Source: Oxalobacteraceae bacterium UBA7693 (GTDB lineage Bacteria; Pseudomonadota; Gammaproteobacteria; Burkholderiales; Burkholderiaceae_D). From it: a DNA stretch of 15,241 nucleotides. The translations under genes and the position numbers were made by a program. Each line of letters begins with the position of its first letter. The stretch's first letter is position 1. This document shows, piece after piece, positions 7,519 to 14,248 of this stretch. The notes below the pieces were generated by a model that was given only the letters and a program-made list of their open reading frames with translations, was not told the origin of the DNA and made no database searches. The DNA lies in assembly GCA_002482715.1 (NCBI GenBank), contig DLGN01000012.1, forward strand, positions 1 to 15,241. Reading direction: 5' to 3'.

Positions 7519-7544
7519 CGCACCTTAGTTGCCTTAAAGGTGCG
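7519..7544 (-). promoter_or_regulatory. Hairpin in the leader between rlmJ and the binding-protein gene
   Basis: A perfect 8-bp stem (CGCACCTT at 7519-7526 with AAGGTGCG at 7537-7544) encloses a 10-base loop. On the minus strand it lies 17 bases after the rlmJ stop and 36 bases before the binding-protein ATG. What follows on that strand is T-rich (TTATTTGTTTTC) but only after an 8-base gap, so it is a poor intrinsic terminator. It may be a weak or conditional terminator for rlmJ, or a stabilising structure at the 5' end of the transporter message. No clear promoter was found in this 78-base gap. Confidence 0.45.
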
Positions 7545-7560
7545 CATTCTTATTACAGCA

Positions 7561-8691
7561 TTAACGTGAACGCGCTTTCGATAAATTTGCAGGACGAGCG
7601 ACGCGCTTTCCCGGCCCTACATCACGGTTGGCACCTGCGCCGGTATTACGACTTGGGGCAACAGCTGCTTTCGTACGCAAACTACCGACTTGAGGGCGAG
7701 CACTGCCCTCCACAGCAGGTCGTCCTGGGCGTTGATCCGCACGATTGCTACGATCAGCAAGTGGACGTATGGGAGCTCGCACGGGCCCTTTCATACGAAC
7801 GGTCTCAGTTTCACCTGATTCAATTTCAAACTTGGCGCTAACATCTTTACCTAAGACACGTACCAAATACGGCATCACTTCTCGTAAAGTCGCCTCTAAA
7901 GTCCATGGTGGATTGATGATAAACATGCCGCTACTGTGCAAACCAAAACCATCAGGTGTCGGGCCGCTAATACTTAAAGTCACGTTCAACCAGCCATTCG
8001 CCGGAATGCGTTTCAAGCGCTCAGGCAATTGCTTGGATTCTATGCGCGATAAAACCGGATACCAGACCGCATAAGTGCCAGTTGGAAAACGCACCAAAGC
8101 ATCTTCCAGACAAACTTTGACGCGACGATAATCATCTTTGACTTCATACGGCGGATCAATCAAGACCAGACCACGACGCGATGGCGGCGGCAAGATTGCC
8201 TTCAAACCTTCAAAACCATCACCGGCATTAATCATAATGCGCTTGCCACGCACGGTTTGACGTTCGCCCTGCTCGGCTTTGTGCGCCTCTAATTTGCGAA
8301 AATTTTCACTAAGGATTTTAATTTCACTAGGATGTAATTCAAACAGACGTAAGCGGTCTTGCGAGCGCATCACTTCATTTGCGCAGTAAGGAGAGCCCGG
8401 GTAGTAACGCATCTTGCCGCTGGGGTTCATGCCTTTGACTAAGTTCAGATATTCCTGCAAAGCTGCTGGTACATCATCTCTGCCCCACAATGGCGCTATA
8501 CCCGTTTCGTACTCTGCGTTCTTCATCGCATAGCCAGTATCCAAAGAATACAAGCCAGCACCGGAATGCGTATCAACGTAAGTGTAAGCAGTATCTTTTT
8601 GGCCGAGATAATTCAGCAATTCGATTAAAACAAAGTGTTTGAGAACGTCAGCATGATTGCCAGCGTGAAAACCATGGCGATAGCTCAGCAT
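7561..8691 (-). CDS. rlmJ: 23S rRNA (adenine2030-N6)-methyltransferase RlmJ with an extra basic tail
   Basis: RlmJ uses S-adenosylmethionine to methylate A2030 of 23S rRNA in the peptidyl-transferase domain. The N-terminus MLSYRHGFHAGNHADVLKH is diagnostic. The catalytic motif DPPY is at 169-172 (VLIDPPYEVKDDY), and THSGAGLY near 41-48 and NAGDGFEG near 155 belong to the Rossmann-like methyltransferase core. The family is usually about 280 residues. Here the core ends near residue 290, and about 85 more residues follow that are rich in Arg, Ala, Pro and Gly, probably disordered and strongly basic. The ATG at 8691 has AGGA 10 bases upstream. The upstream gap 8692-8862 (171 bases) separates it from the GNAT gene. 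It holds TATATT and TAAAAT boxes but no well-spaced promoter that I can defend. Confidence 0.95.
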   Translation of the reverse strand: MLSYRHGFHAGNHADVLKHFVLIELLNYLGQKDTAYTYVDTHSGAGLYSLDTGYAMKNAEYETGIAPLWGRDDVPAALQEYLNLVKGMNPSGKMRYYPGSPYCANEVMRSQDRLRLFELHPSEIKILSENFRKLEAHKAEQGERQTVRGKRIMINAGDGFEGLKAILPPPSRRGLVLIDPPYEVKDDYRRVKVCLEDALVRFPTGTYAVWYPVLSRIESKQLPERLKRIPANGWLNVTLSISGPTPDGFGLHSSGMFIINPPWTLEATLREVMPYLVRVLGKDVSAKFEIESGETETVRMKGPVRAPIRPLADRSNRADQRPGRPAVEGSARPQVGSLRTKAAVAPSRNTGAGANRDVGPGKRVARPANLSKARSR

Positions 8692-8862
8692 AGTGGGGAT
8701 TCCTGAATGATTGATGCTGACCCAAGCGAATTGAACCAGTCATAAAGATGTCGATAAGCCCGAATTTTACTCTGTTTGCAATATAAGCGCTTGATTTTGC
8801 GATGATTTCAATAAGCCAATCCCTAGCGGTTCAATCTATTCACCACTTCTCAAGGAAGATAT

Positions 8863-9381
8863 TTAAGCTACTCGCTTACCAAAAATAATCAAGTCCCGTT
8901 CAACACCATCCAAATTTGCGACTTTCGGCATGTTGGCCCAAATTTCAAAGTTGAACGAGGCGAATAAATTCATGCTGGCGACATTGTGTCCAAAAATAAA
9001 GCCTAGCAAGGTATGAACTTGGATTTTAGGTGCAAAGGCGATGGCTTGTTCTAAAAAATAGCGTCCCAAACCTTGACGACGCGTAGATTCATGCAGATAG
9101 ATTGATAGCTCTGCAGTGCCAGAATACGCTGGGCGTCCATAAAAGTTAGAGAACGAAAGCCAGCCAATAATCTCGCCTTGCGCACCTTCGACTACCCATA
9201 GCGGGCGTTTTTCTGGTGTGTGCTCATGAAACCAATTCAAACGTGACTCGACTGAAATTTCTTCGGTATCGGCGGTGACCATGCGTGATGCAATGGTGGA
9301 GTTGTAGATGGCGACGATGGCGTTGAGATCTTCTAAGCGGGCTAATCGATGAGTAAAAGCCGCAGCACTTGTGATGGTCAT
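8863..9381 (-). CDS. GNAT-family N-acetyltransferase (phosphinothricin acetyltransferase/MnaT-like)
   Basis: This 172-residue cytoplasmic enzyme transfers an acetyl group from acetyl-CoA to an amine. The acetyl-CoA pyrophosphate loop RRQGLG is at 101-106, preceded by the beta-4 strand AELSIYLHEST. The stretch GHNVASMNLFASFNFE (from about residue 131) is the usual C-terminal GNAT strand-turn with the Asn and Ser of this subgroup. The opening RLARLEDLNAIVAIYN and the SRLNWF segment resemble the Pat/YncA (MnaT) branch, whose members acetylate methionine derivatives or the herbicide phosphinothricin. The true substrate here is unknown. The ATG at 9381 has no visible ribosome site. The gene begins only 21 bases after the pilZ-operon terminator stem, so its transcript must either read through that terminator or start almost at the ATG. 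Confidence 0.85.
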   Translation of the reverse strand: MTITSAAAFTHRLARLEDLNAIVAIYNSTIASRMVTADTEEISVESRLNWFHEHTPEKRPLWVVEGAQGEIIGWLSFSNFYGRPAYSGTAELSIYLHESTRRQGLGRYFLEQAIAFAPKIQVHTLLGFIFGHNVASMNLFASFNFEIWANMPKVANLDGVERDLIIFGKRVA

Positions 9382-9390
9382 ATTGGGATT

Positions 9391-9438
9391 AAGATCAAAA
9401 TAAAAGCGCTGAACTTCGTTATCAAGTGTCAGCGCTTT
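9391..9438 (-). terminator. Intrinsic terminator after pilZ
   Basis: A perfect 10-bp stem (AAAGCGCTGA at 9403-9412 with TCAGCGCTTT at 9429-9438) is extended by four more pairs (9413-9416 with 9424-9427) across one bulged base, closing a 7-base loop. On the minus strand the stem runs directly into TTTTATTTTGAT. The stem starts 31 bases past the pilZ stop. On the plus strand no T-run follows, so it acts for the pilZ side. It closes the mltG-tmk-holB-pilZ transcript. Confidence 0.85.
9397..9425 (-). promoter_or_regulatory. Candidate promoter for the GNAT gene, embedded in the terminator
   Basis: On the minus strand TTGATA (9425-9420, 5 of 6 to the -35 consensus) is followed after exactly 17 bases by TATTTT (9402-9397, 4 of 6 to the -10 consensus). 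Transcription would start about 10 bases before the GNAT ATG, giving a nearly leaderless message, which agrees with the lack of a ribosome site. The -35 box sits in the loop and inner arm of the terminator and the -10 box in its T-tract, so the match may be a by-product of the terminator sequence. Confidence 0.3.
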
Positions 9439-9469
9439 GGTAATTAATTGAATAAGGTGGTAGCTTTAT

Positions 9470-9859
9470 TTACAAAGTATGTGTCGCGCGTGAAGAGCGT
9501 ATCGTTGCGCCCAACACTTCTTCGACGCGGGTTTTGACGCGTATGCCACTTTCGTCTTGGGGGAAATGTACGCCTATCCCTTGCGACTTATTATTGCCCG
9601 CACCTGCCGGAGTAACCCAAGCGACTTTACCCGCAATAGGGTACTTACTAGGATCATCCAGTAAAGTCAAAATCACATAAATTTCTTCACCCAACTTATA
9701 GGTCTTGTTGGTAGGAACAAAAATACCACCATTTTTTAGAAATGGCATATAAGCAGAAAACAATGCAGACTTTTCTTTGATCGCCAACGACAGCACGGAA
9801 GGCCGCGATGGTGAAGGCATGTTTAACGGTACGCCGGGATCTTGTGGTAACTCAGCCAT
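9470..9859 (-). CDS. pilZ: PilZ-domain protein, type IV pilus biogenesis type
   Basis: This is a 129-residue cytoplasmic PilZ protein of the founding type, needed for type IV pilus assembly in Pseudomonas and relatives, where it acts through partner proteins. The ATG at 9859 is chosen because AGGA lies 6 bases upstream. The longer frame to 9916 begins with TTG and adds a non-conserved stretch. The core KEKSALFSAYMPFLKNGGIFVPT and GKVAWVTPAG (near 85) are typical. I do not see the RxxxR and (D/N)xSxxG motifs that bind cyclic di-GMP, which fits this PilZ class, known not to bind it. It lies 63 bases after holB, and this holB-pilZ adjacency is conserved in Pseudomonas too. No other pilus gene is in the window. 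Confidence 0.9.
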   Translation of the reverse strand: MAELPQDPGVPLNMPSPSRPSVLSLAIKEKSALFSAYMPFLKNGGIFVPTNKTYKLGEEIYVILTLLDDPSKYPIAGKVAWVTPAGAGNNKSQGIGVHFPQDESGIRVKTRVEEVLGATIRSSRATHTL

Positions 9860-9922
9860 AATTTTTCCTGTTGATGTTGTTCGCGTCCTTGATAAAGGAT
9901 CGCCATTGACATCCAAAAATAC

Positions 9923-10969
9923 TTAGATAAAAGCAGACGAATATTCTAACAGCATATCTTCTAAAAATAGTTTTCCTGATAAGGGATGACTCGCAATTGC
10001 CTGTCTATCTTGCACATTTTTGATCAAATGCAGCAATTTATCCACGCTTGTACGTTCCGCTAATCTGGCGATATCCGCATGATGCTTAGGATAATAGCGA
10101 ATTAATCCAGTTTGCTTGTACGAGAAAACATCATACAACCAGCGTTGCATCCAAGAGACGGTGCGTGGCATATCCATTTTCTGCATTTTATCGGCGGTTT
10201 TTAAACTGACTTCAATATCTGGTTTTGCCAGCATCGCTAACAAATCACCGAGTTCTTTCACGTCATCCGACTGTGCCATTTCCAATGCCAATAGTGGCGC
10301 ACCACCTTGCTGCGCCAACCAAATGTCTGCGTCTTTGATGCCTTGCGTTTTGAGCCATGCCAAGGCTTGTTCTTTACTTGGCATACTCAGCGCGAGTTTA
10401 TGGCAGCGCGACAAAATCGTCGGCAGCAATCGATCAATTCTATGCGAAACTAAAATGAACACCGTATTTGGATTGGGTTCTTCCAGTGATTTCAAAAGCG
10501 CATTCGCCGCAGGAACGTTCAGAGCTTCTGCTGGATACATCACCACTACGCGTGTACCTTGCCTATGCGTAGAAATATTCATGAAATTAGCTAAAGCACG
10601 AACTTGGTCAATCACGATTTCTTTTGACGGTGCCTTACTTGATTTGGCAGATTTCTTTTCAGGTTCTTCACCACCCTCGCCCGCTTCCGCATCCGCTGCG
10701 GCCTCTTCTTCATCTAATAAGCCGGGCCTTACCCGACGATAATCTGGGTGGCTGTATTGGTCAAACCAATTGCAAGATAAGCAGTGTCCGCAGGCATGTC
10801 CAGCTTCGGCTGGCGATTCGCACAATAATGATTTTGCTAAATGTTCAGCAAATTGCGCTTTACCTATACCTTCTGAACCATATAACAAAAAAGCATGCGG
10901 CATGCGTTCACGCATCGCCATGATTTGCTGCCAACTGTCTTGCTGCCAATCGAATAAAGTGTTGCTCAT
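9923..10969 (-). CDS. holB: DNA polymerase III delta' subunit
   Basis: HolB is the delta' subunit of the clamp loader, which opens and loads the beta sliding clamp at replication forks. It has 348 residues. The P-loop-like GSEGIGKA is at 31-38. A four-cysteine zinc site (C50, C60, C63, C66) follows, as in other delta' and DnaX proteins. The SRC motif is present (LLPTILSRCHKL), and the VSHRIDRLLPT region is typical. Between the zinc module and the helix ending in the second conserved block there is an insert of about 30 residues (roughly 86-116), first acidic and then Lys/Ser-rich, probably a disordered loop. I recall such inserts in other Burkholderiales. It lies 18 bases after tmk. Its start at 10969 has no strong ribosome site, so translation may depend on coupling to tmk. 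Confidence 0.94.
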   Translation of the reverse strand: MSNTLFDWQQDSWQQIMAMRERMPHAFLLYGSEGIGKAQFAEHLAKSLLCESPAEAGHACGHCLSCNWFDQYSHPDYRRVRPGLLDEEEAAADAEAGEGGEEPEKKSAKSSKAPSKEIVIDQVRALANFMNISTHRQGTRVVVMYPAEALNVPAANALLKSLEEPNPNTVFILVSHRIDRLLPTILSRCHKLALSMPSKEQALAWLKTQGIKDADIWLAQQGGAPLLALEMAQSDDVKELGDLLAMLAKPDIEVSLKTADKMQKMDMPRTVSWMQRWLYDVFSYKQTGLIRYYPKHHADIARLAERTSVDKLLHLIKNVQDRQAIASHPLSGKLFLEDMLLEYSSAFI

Positions 10970-10987
10970 TGTTTGATTTTTTTTGAC

Positions 10988-11647
10988 CTATGCGATAGTG
11001 GTACTTGCGTTTAAAACGTTAACGCATAGCGCTTCAATGATTTTCGATAATTCTTCTTGTATTGCTTCAATGCTGCGGGTCGAATCGATTACTTTAAAAC
11101 GCTGCGGAAATTCGGCGACTCTTCTTAAATATTCATTGCGGGTATCGTTGAAAAAATCGCTTTGTTCTTGCTCAAACTTATCCAAAGTACGGGTCGCATC
11201 TAAACGCGCCCTGGCAACCTCAATTGGCACATCAAATAGCAATGTTAAATCTGGTTGCAAATGTGGATGTACCCATTGTTCTAATGTGTTCAATTTGTGT
11301 AAGTCTAGTTTGCGACCGCCACCTTGATACGCAAATGTCGCGTCAGTAAAACGATCTGATATGACCCAAGTGCCAGCATCAAGTGCTGGTTGTATTACTT
11401 GCGCGATATGCTCACGACGTGAGGCAAACATCAATAGTGCTTCTGTTTCCAAGTGCATTTTTTCTTTTAATAGCAAAGCGCGCAAAGCTTCGCCCAAGGG
11501 TGTGCCACCTGGTTCTCTGGTCGTAACAACTTGAATTCCGCGCTGGATCAAAGCCTCTTGAACAAATCTGATATGGGTTGATTTACCAGCCCCATCGATG
11601 CCTTCGAAGCAACTGAATTGTCCAACCTGTTGTCCTTTATTCGTCAT
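10988..11647 (-). CDS. tmk: Thymidylate kinase
   Basis: This enzyme phosphorylates dTMP to dTDP with ATP, a required step toward dTTP. It has 219 residues. The P-loop EGIDGAGKST is at 15-24, the dTMP-binding TREPGGTPLGE begins at 43, the SDRF segment is at 97-100 with AYQGGGR after it, and a LID region with Arg residues is near 158-165 (RLDATRTLDKFE), in the E. coli-like type II layout. All these motifs look intact. The gene follows mltG by 20 bases and precedes holB by 18 bases. The mltG-tmk-holB order is widely kept in proteobacteria and points to a single transcript. The ATG at 11647 has a GAGA about 9 bases upstream. Confidence 0.96.
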   Translation of the reverse strand: MTNKGQQVGQFSCFEGIDGAGKSTHIRFVQEALIQRGIQVVTTREPGGTPLGEALRALLLKEKMHLETEALLMFASRREHIAQVIQPALDAGTWVISDRFTDATFAYQGGGRKLDLHKLNTLEQWVHPHLQPDLTLLFDVPIEVARARLDATRTLDKFEQEQSDFFNDTRNEYLRRVAEFPQRFKVIDSTRSIEAIQEELSKIIEALCVNVLNASTTIA

Positions 11648-11667
11648 ACTTGATTCTCGTTTTTATT

Positions 11668-12663
11668 TTAGCGTTGGTATTTATTGACGGCTTTATTATG
11701 CTCATTCAAATTTTCAGAAAATTGACTTGTGCCATTGCCGCGTGCGACAAAATAATAAGCATTGCTGGGTTCAGGATTGACAGCTGCTTTCAATGCATCA
11801 AGGCCAGGCAAAGCAATCGGCGTGGGCGGCAATCCTGCACGGGTGTAAGTATTGTACGGCGTATCCGTGGTCAAATCGCGCTTACGTATATTTCCCTGAA
11901 ACTGATCGCCCATGCCGTAGATCACGGTTGGGTCGGTTTGCAGTAGCATGCCTGAACGTAAGCGATTGACAAAAACACTGGCGATCATGCCACGCTCAGA
12001 TGCTTGTCCAGTTTCTTTCTCAATAATCGAAGCCATCACTAAAACTTGATACGGCTCTTTGTAGGGTAAATTAGGAGCGCGATTTTTCCAAACTTCGTCG
12101 AGGCGATTTAACATCGCCTGATGCGCTTGTTGGTAAACCTGAATGTCACTGCTATTCTTGGCAAATAAATAGGTGTCGGGAAAAAACAAGCCTTCGGGGT
12201 GTTGATATTTACTGCCAATCTTGATAAGGAGATCGCGGTTAGATAAGCCGATGGTATCGTGCCTGATCGCTGGATGTGCATCAATGGCGTTACGCATTTG
12301 CTTAAAACTCCAGCCCTCGATGATGCTTAAATTAGTTAAACTAAATTTGCCTTCCACAATTTTTTTGAGTAATTGTTGCGGTGTTTCTTGGGTTTGCAGT
12401 TCAAATGAACCTGCCTTTAAACTGGCAGCTTTACCAGTCATACGTGCTAAAGCTTCAAATAAATAAGGGTGAATTGGAACGCCTGCATCAACCAACTGCC
12501 GTGAGGCTCCGCGTATATTGCTGCCGGATTTAATGGTGAATTCGACCGCTTTGTCATTACTAAGTGGCGTTTCGATCCAGCGCATAAACATCCATGCGCT
12601 GACTCCAGCGATTAGCAAGACCAGTAAAGTACAAAAAACAAAGAATTTTTTCAAAGAAGCCAT
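11668..12663 (-). CDS. mltG: Endolytic murein transglycosylase MltG (YceG family)
   Basis: MltG cuts nascent glycan strands in peptidoglycan, acting as a terminator of glycan polymerisation next to the synthases. It has 331 residues. A single N-terminal membrane anchor spans about residues 6-28 and places the rest in the periplasm. A LysM-like segment follows (about 40-105, with TIKSGSNI). The catalytic block ASIIEKET is at 211-218, followed by SERGMIASVFVNRLRSGMLLQ and the DPTVIYG segment. The catalytic Glu is expected to be E215 by comparison with E. coli MltG. RAGLPPTPIALPGLDAL near the end is another family hallmark. It is the first gene of the tmk-holB-pilZ operon, with a good promoter 27 bases upstream. 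The ribosome site is weak. Confidence 0.95.
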   Translation of the reverse strand: MASLKKFFVFCTLLVLLIAGVSAWMFMRWIETPLSNDKAVEFTIKSGSNIRGASRQLVDAGVPIHPYLFEALARMTGKAASLKAGSFELQTQETPQQLLKKIVEGKFSLTNLSIIEGWSFKQMRNAIDAHPAIRHDTIGLSNRDLLIKIGSKYQHPEGLFFPDTYLFAKNSSDIQVYQQAHQAMLNRLDEVWKNRAPNLPYKEPYQVLVMASIIEKETGQASERGMIASVFVNRLRSGMLLQTDPTVIYGMGDQFQGNIRKRDLTTDTPYNTYTRAGLPPTPIALPGLDALKAAVNPEPSNAYYFVARGNGTSQFSENLNEHNKAVNKYQR

Positions 12664-12689
12664 GTGAACACTAATCTCATTTTGCTGCG

Positions 12690-12718
12690 ATAATCATAAA
12701 AATCGCTGTCATTGTAAA
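12690..12718 (-). promoter_or_regulatory. Sigma70-type promoter of the mltG-tmk-holB-pilZ operon
   Basis: On the minus strand TTTACA (12718-12713, 5 of 6 to consensus) is followed after exactly 17 bases by GATTAT (12695-12690, 4 of 6). The start site would fall about 20 bases before the mltG ATG. It lies in the 112-base gap between the divergent mltG and ygfZ genes. For ygfZ, a perfect TTGACA occurs at 12734-12739 on the plus strand, but I see no acceptable -10 box at the right distance, so its promoter is not assigned. Confidence 0.5.
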
Positions 12719-12775
12719 TGGGAACATTCTGCATTGACATAAAAACTGGAAAAATCAGCACAACATAAGCACAAT

Positions 12776-13795
12776 ATGAGCACAACACAGCAATTATTTG
12801 AATCCGCCAATCGCTTCAACGCGTCCAATATGCGTCCAGAACAGCTGGCAAATGGTTATATTTGCCAACTACAAGATCAAAGTTTGATACAAGCAAATGG
12901 CGATGATGCAGCCAGTTTTTTGCACAATCAACTCAGCAATGACCTCGAGCATTTGAACCAGACACAAGCACGTTACGCGGCCTATTGCACGCCTAAGGGA
13001 CGCATGTTAGCAAGCTTTTTGTATTGGAAAACGGATAGCAATATTGTTTTGCAATGCTCGTCTAGCTTGCAGCCCGCTTTACAAAAACGTTTGCAAATGT
13101 TCGTAATGCGCTCCAAAGTCAAACTCGAAGATATTAGCGAACAATTCGCGATTCTTGGACTTGGCGGCAAAGCCGCAGAAGTTTTCTTATTGAGCCAATT
13201 TACAGAATTGCCTAGCATGATTAATGACAAAGTCAGTGGCGATATGGGTAGCGTGATTCGCGTGCAAGATGCATTTGATTCACCGCGCTATCAATGGGTC
13301 ATCAGTCATGAGAAATTGGCGGCAATCTCCACGCAAATCAGCACAGAATTACAAAAAGTTGATGCTAGCATTTGGCGCTTAGGAAATATCTATGCCGGCT
13401 TGCCGCAAGTTGTCGAGCAAAGCAAAGAAAAATTTGTACCGCAGATGATTAATTTCGAATTAATCGGCGGAGTGAATTTTAGAAAAGGCTGTTACCCAGG
13501 TCAAGAAATCGTCGCCCGCAGTCAGTATCTCGGCAAACTCAAACGACGGATGGCGATCGCTTTAGTGAAGGCAGAAGCGGTCAATGTGGCAATGGAAGTT
13601 TTTTCCGATAATGACCCAAGTCAGCCCTGCGGCATGATCGTTAGTGCGGAGCGCAATTTTGATAATAATTTTGCCTGTTTGGTAGAAATTAAACTGCTTG
13701 ATCAAGAACAAGGCAAAGTACATTTAGGTCTTAGCGATGGACCTGTTTTGGAATTTTTACCCCTGCCGTATGCGTATCTCGATGTCACTGAATAG
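12776..13795 (+). CDS. ygfZ: YgfZ, folate-binding protein of iron-sulfur cluster maintenance
   Basis: YgfZ is a GcvT-like protein that binds tetrahydrofolate and helps the assembly or repair of certain iron-sulfur enzymes, including MiaB in E. coli. It has 339 residues. The signature KGCYPGQE is at 237-244 with the conserved Cys239, followed by IVARSQYLGKLKRR. The early block GDDAASFLHNQLSND and the CTPKGRMLASF segment (71-81) are also typical. The start at 12776 has no clear ribosome site, and an alternative ATG at codon 19 would still leave the domain whole. The gene is transcribed away from mltG. The next gene starts 10 bases after its stop, so the two are probably co-transcribed. No partner iron-sulfur enzyme is present nearby. 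Confidence 0.93.
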   Translation: MSTTQQLFESANRFNASNMRPEQLANGYICQLQDQSLIQANGDDAASFLHNQLSNDLEHLNQTQARYAAYCTPKGRMLASFLYWKTDSNIVLQCSSSLQPALQKRLQMFVMRSKVKLEDISEQFAILGLGGKAAEVFLLSQFTELPSMINDKVSGDMGSVIRVQDAFDSPRYQWVISHEKLAAISTQISTELQKVDASIWRLGNIYAGLPQVVEQSKEKFVPQMINFELIGGVNFRKGCYPGQEIVARSQYLGKLKRRMAIALVKAEAVNVAMEVFSDNDPSQPCGMIVSAERNFDNNFACLVEIKLLDQEQGKVHLGLSDGPVLEFLPLPYAYLDVTE

Positions 13796-13805
13796 GTGGA
13801 AAAAA

Positions 13806-14108
13806 ATGGACTGCTATATTTACTACAAAGCGAAAGTGGAAAATGCCAGACAAATACAAGTCTGCGCCAATCGATTGCAACACTATGTGGTTGAAAATCT
13901 GTGGGCGAGCAGTGATTTTGCAATGACAGCACCTCAATTGCAGCGCCGTCCGGAAGCATTAGATGGCGTTCATACTTGGATGGAAGTCTATAAAAATGTG
14001 CCCGCACAATTCGAGCAGATAGTCAGAGATGCGGCGATCGCTTCTGGCATTCTTGAACTTGTCATCGGTGATCGAAGATTGGAATATTTTATTGATGCTG
14101 AAGCGTGA
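13806..14108 (+). CDS. DUF4936 family protein, function unknown
   Basis: This 100-residue protein of unknown function matches what I remember of DUF4936, a small family found beside ygfZ in Burkholderiales. The start at 13806 is preceded by GGTGGA about 5 bases away. A longer frame to 13737 would overlap ygfZ and lose the family's usual opening (MDCYIYYKAKVENA). Conserved features are the YIYYK start, QLQRRPEALDGVHTWMEVY in the middle, and RRLEYFIDAEA at the end. The strand-helix-strand-strand-helix-strand order suggests a ferredoxin-like fold, which is inference. No catalytic residues, signal peptide or membrane segment are seen. Close linkage to ygfZ hints at a role in the same process, which is unproven. 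Confidence 0.82.
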   Translation: MDCYIYYKAKVENARQIQVCANRLQHYVVENLWASSDFAMTAPQLQRRPEALDGVHTWMEVYKNVPAQFEQIVRDAAIASGILELVIGDRRLEYFIDAEA

Positions 14109-14149
14109 TTGAATTTGACGTTTTCAAGCAGTCATATTTCAGCGTCAAT

Positions 14150-14195
14150 AAACAAAAAAGAGAATGCCGCATAAACGACATTCTCTTTTTTGTTT
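14150..14195. terminator. Bidirectional intrinsic terminator between convergent genes
   Basis: A perfect 17-bp stem (14150-14166 with 14179-14195) closes a 12-base loop. The outer part of the arms is A6 on the left and T6 on the right, so on either strand the GC-containing core is followed by a T-run. It lies 41 bases after the DUF4936 stop and 53 bases after the hom stop, and should end both transcripts. Confidence 0.9.
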
Positions 14196-14201
14196 GTTAA
14201 C

Positions 14202-14242
14202 TTAGCCTATGCTTCGCCGACTTCACGCTCGCCATAGGCTAA
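14202..14242 (-). other. Second hairpin just after the hom stop codon
   Basis: A perfect 10-bp stem (TTAGCCTATG at 14202-14211 with CATAGGCTAA at 14233-14242) encloses a 21-base loop. It begins 6 bases after the hom stop and precedes the strong terminator on the minus strand. No T-run follows, so it looks like a message-stabilising 3' structure or the scar of a short inverted repeat rather than a terminator on its own. Confidence 0.6.
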
Positions 14243-14248
14243 TTTAAT

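Noticed and set aside
7566..7841. Plus-strand frame of 91 codons opposite the RlmJ tail
   Set aside because: It has no recognisable family and is best explained by the GC-rich, Arg/Ala-rich codons of the tail on the other strand.
8692..8862. Small gene or RNA in the rlmJ-GNAT gap
   Set aside because: No convincing frame, stem-loop or tRNA-like fold was seen. TATATT and TAAAAT boxes occur without a partner at proper spacing.
9860..9916. Longer PilZ protein from a TTG codon
   Set aside because: The ATG at 9859 has a good ribosome site and the added residues are not PilZ-like.
10116..10742. Open frame of 208 codons on the plus strand
   Set aside because: It is antisense to holB, whose motifs are unambiguous. 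The Ser/Ala-rich product is a shadow of the holB codons.
12734..12762. Promoter for ygfZ based on a perfect TTGACA
   Set aside because: No acceptable -10 box lies 16-18 bases downstream. The nearest ATAA-type box is about 24 bases away.
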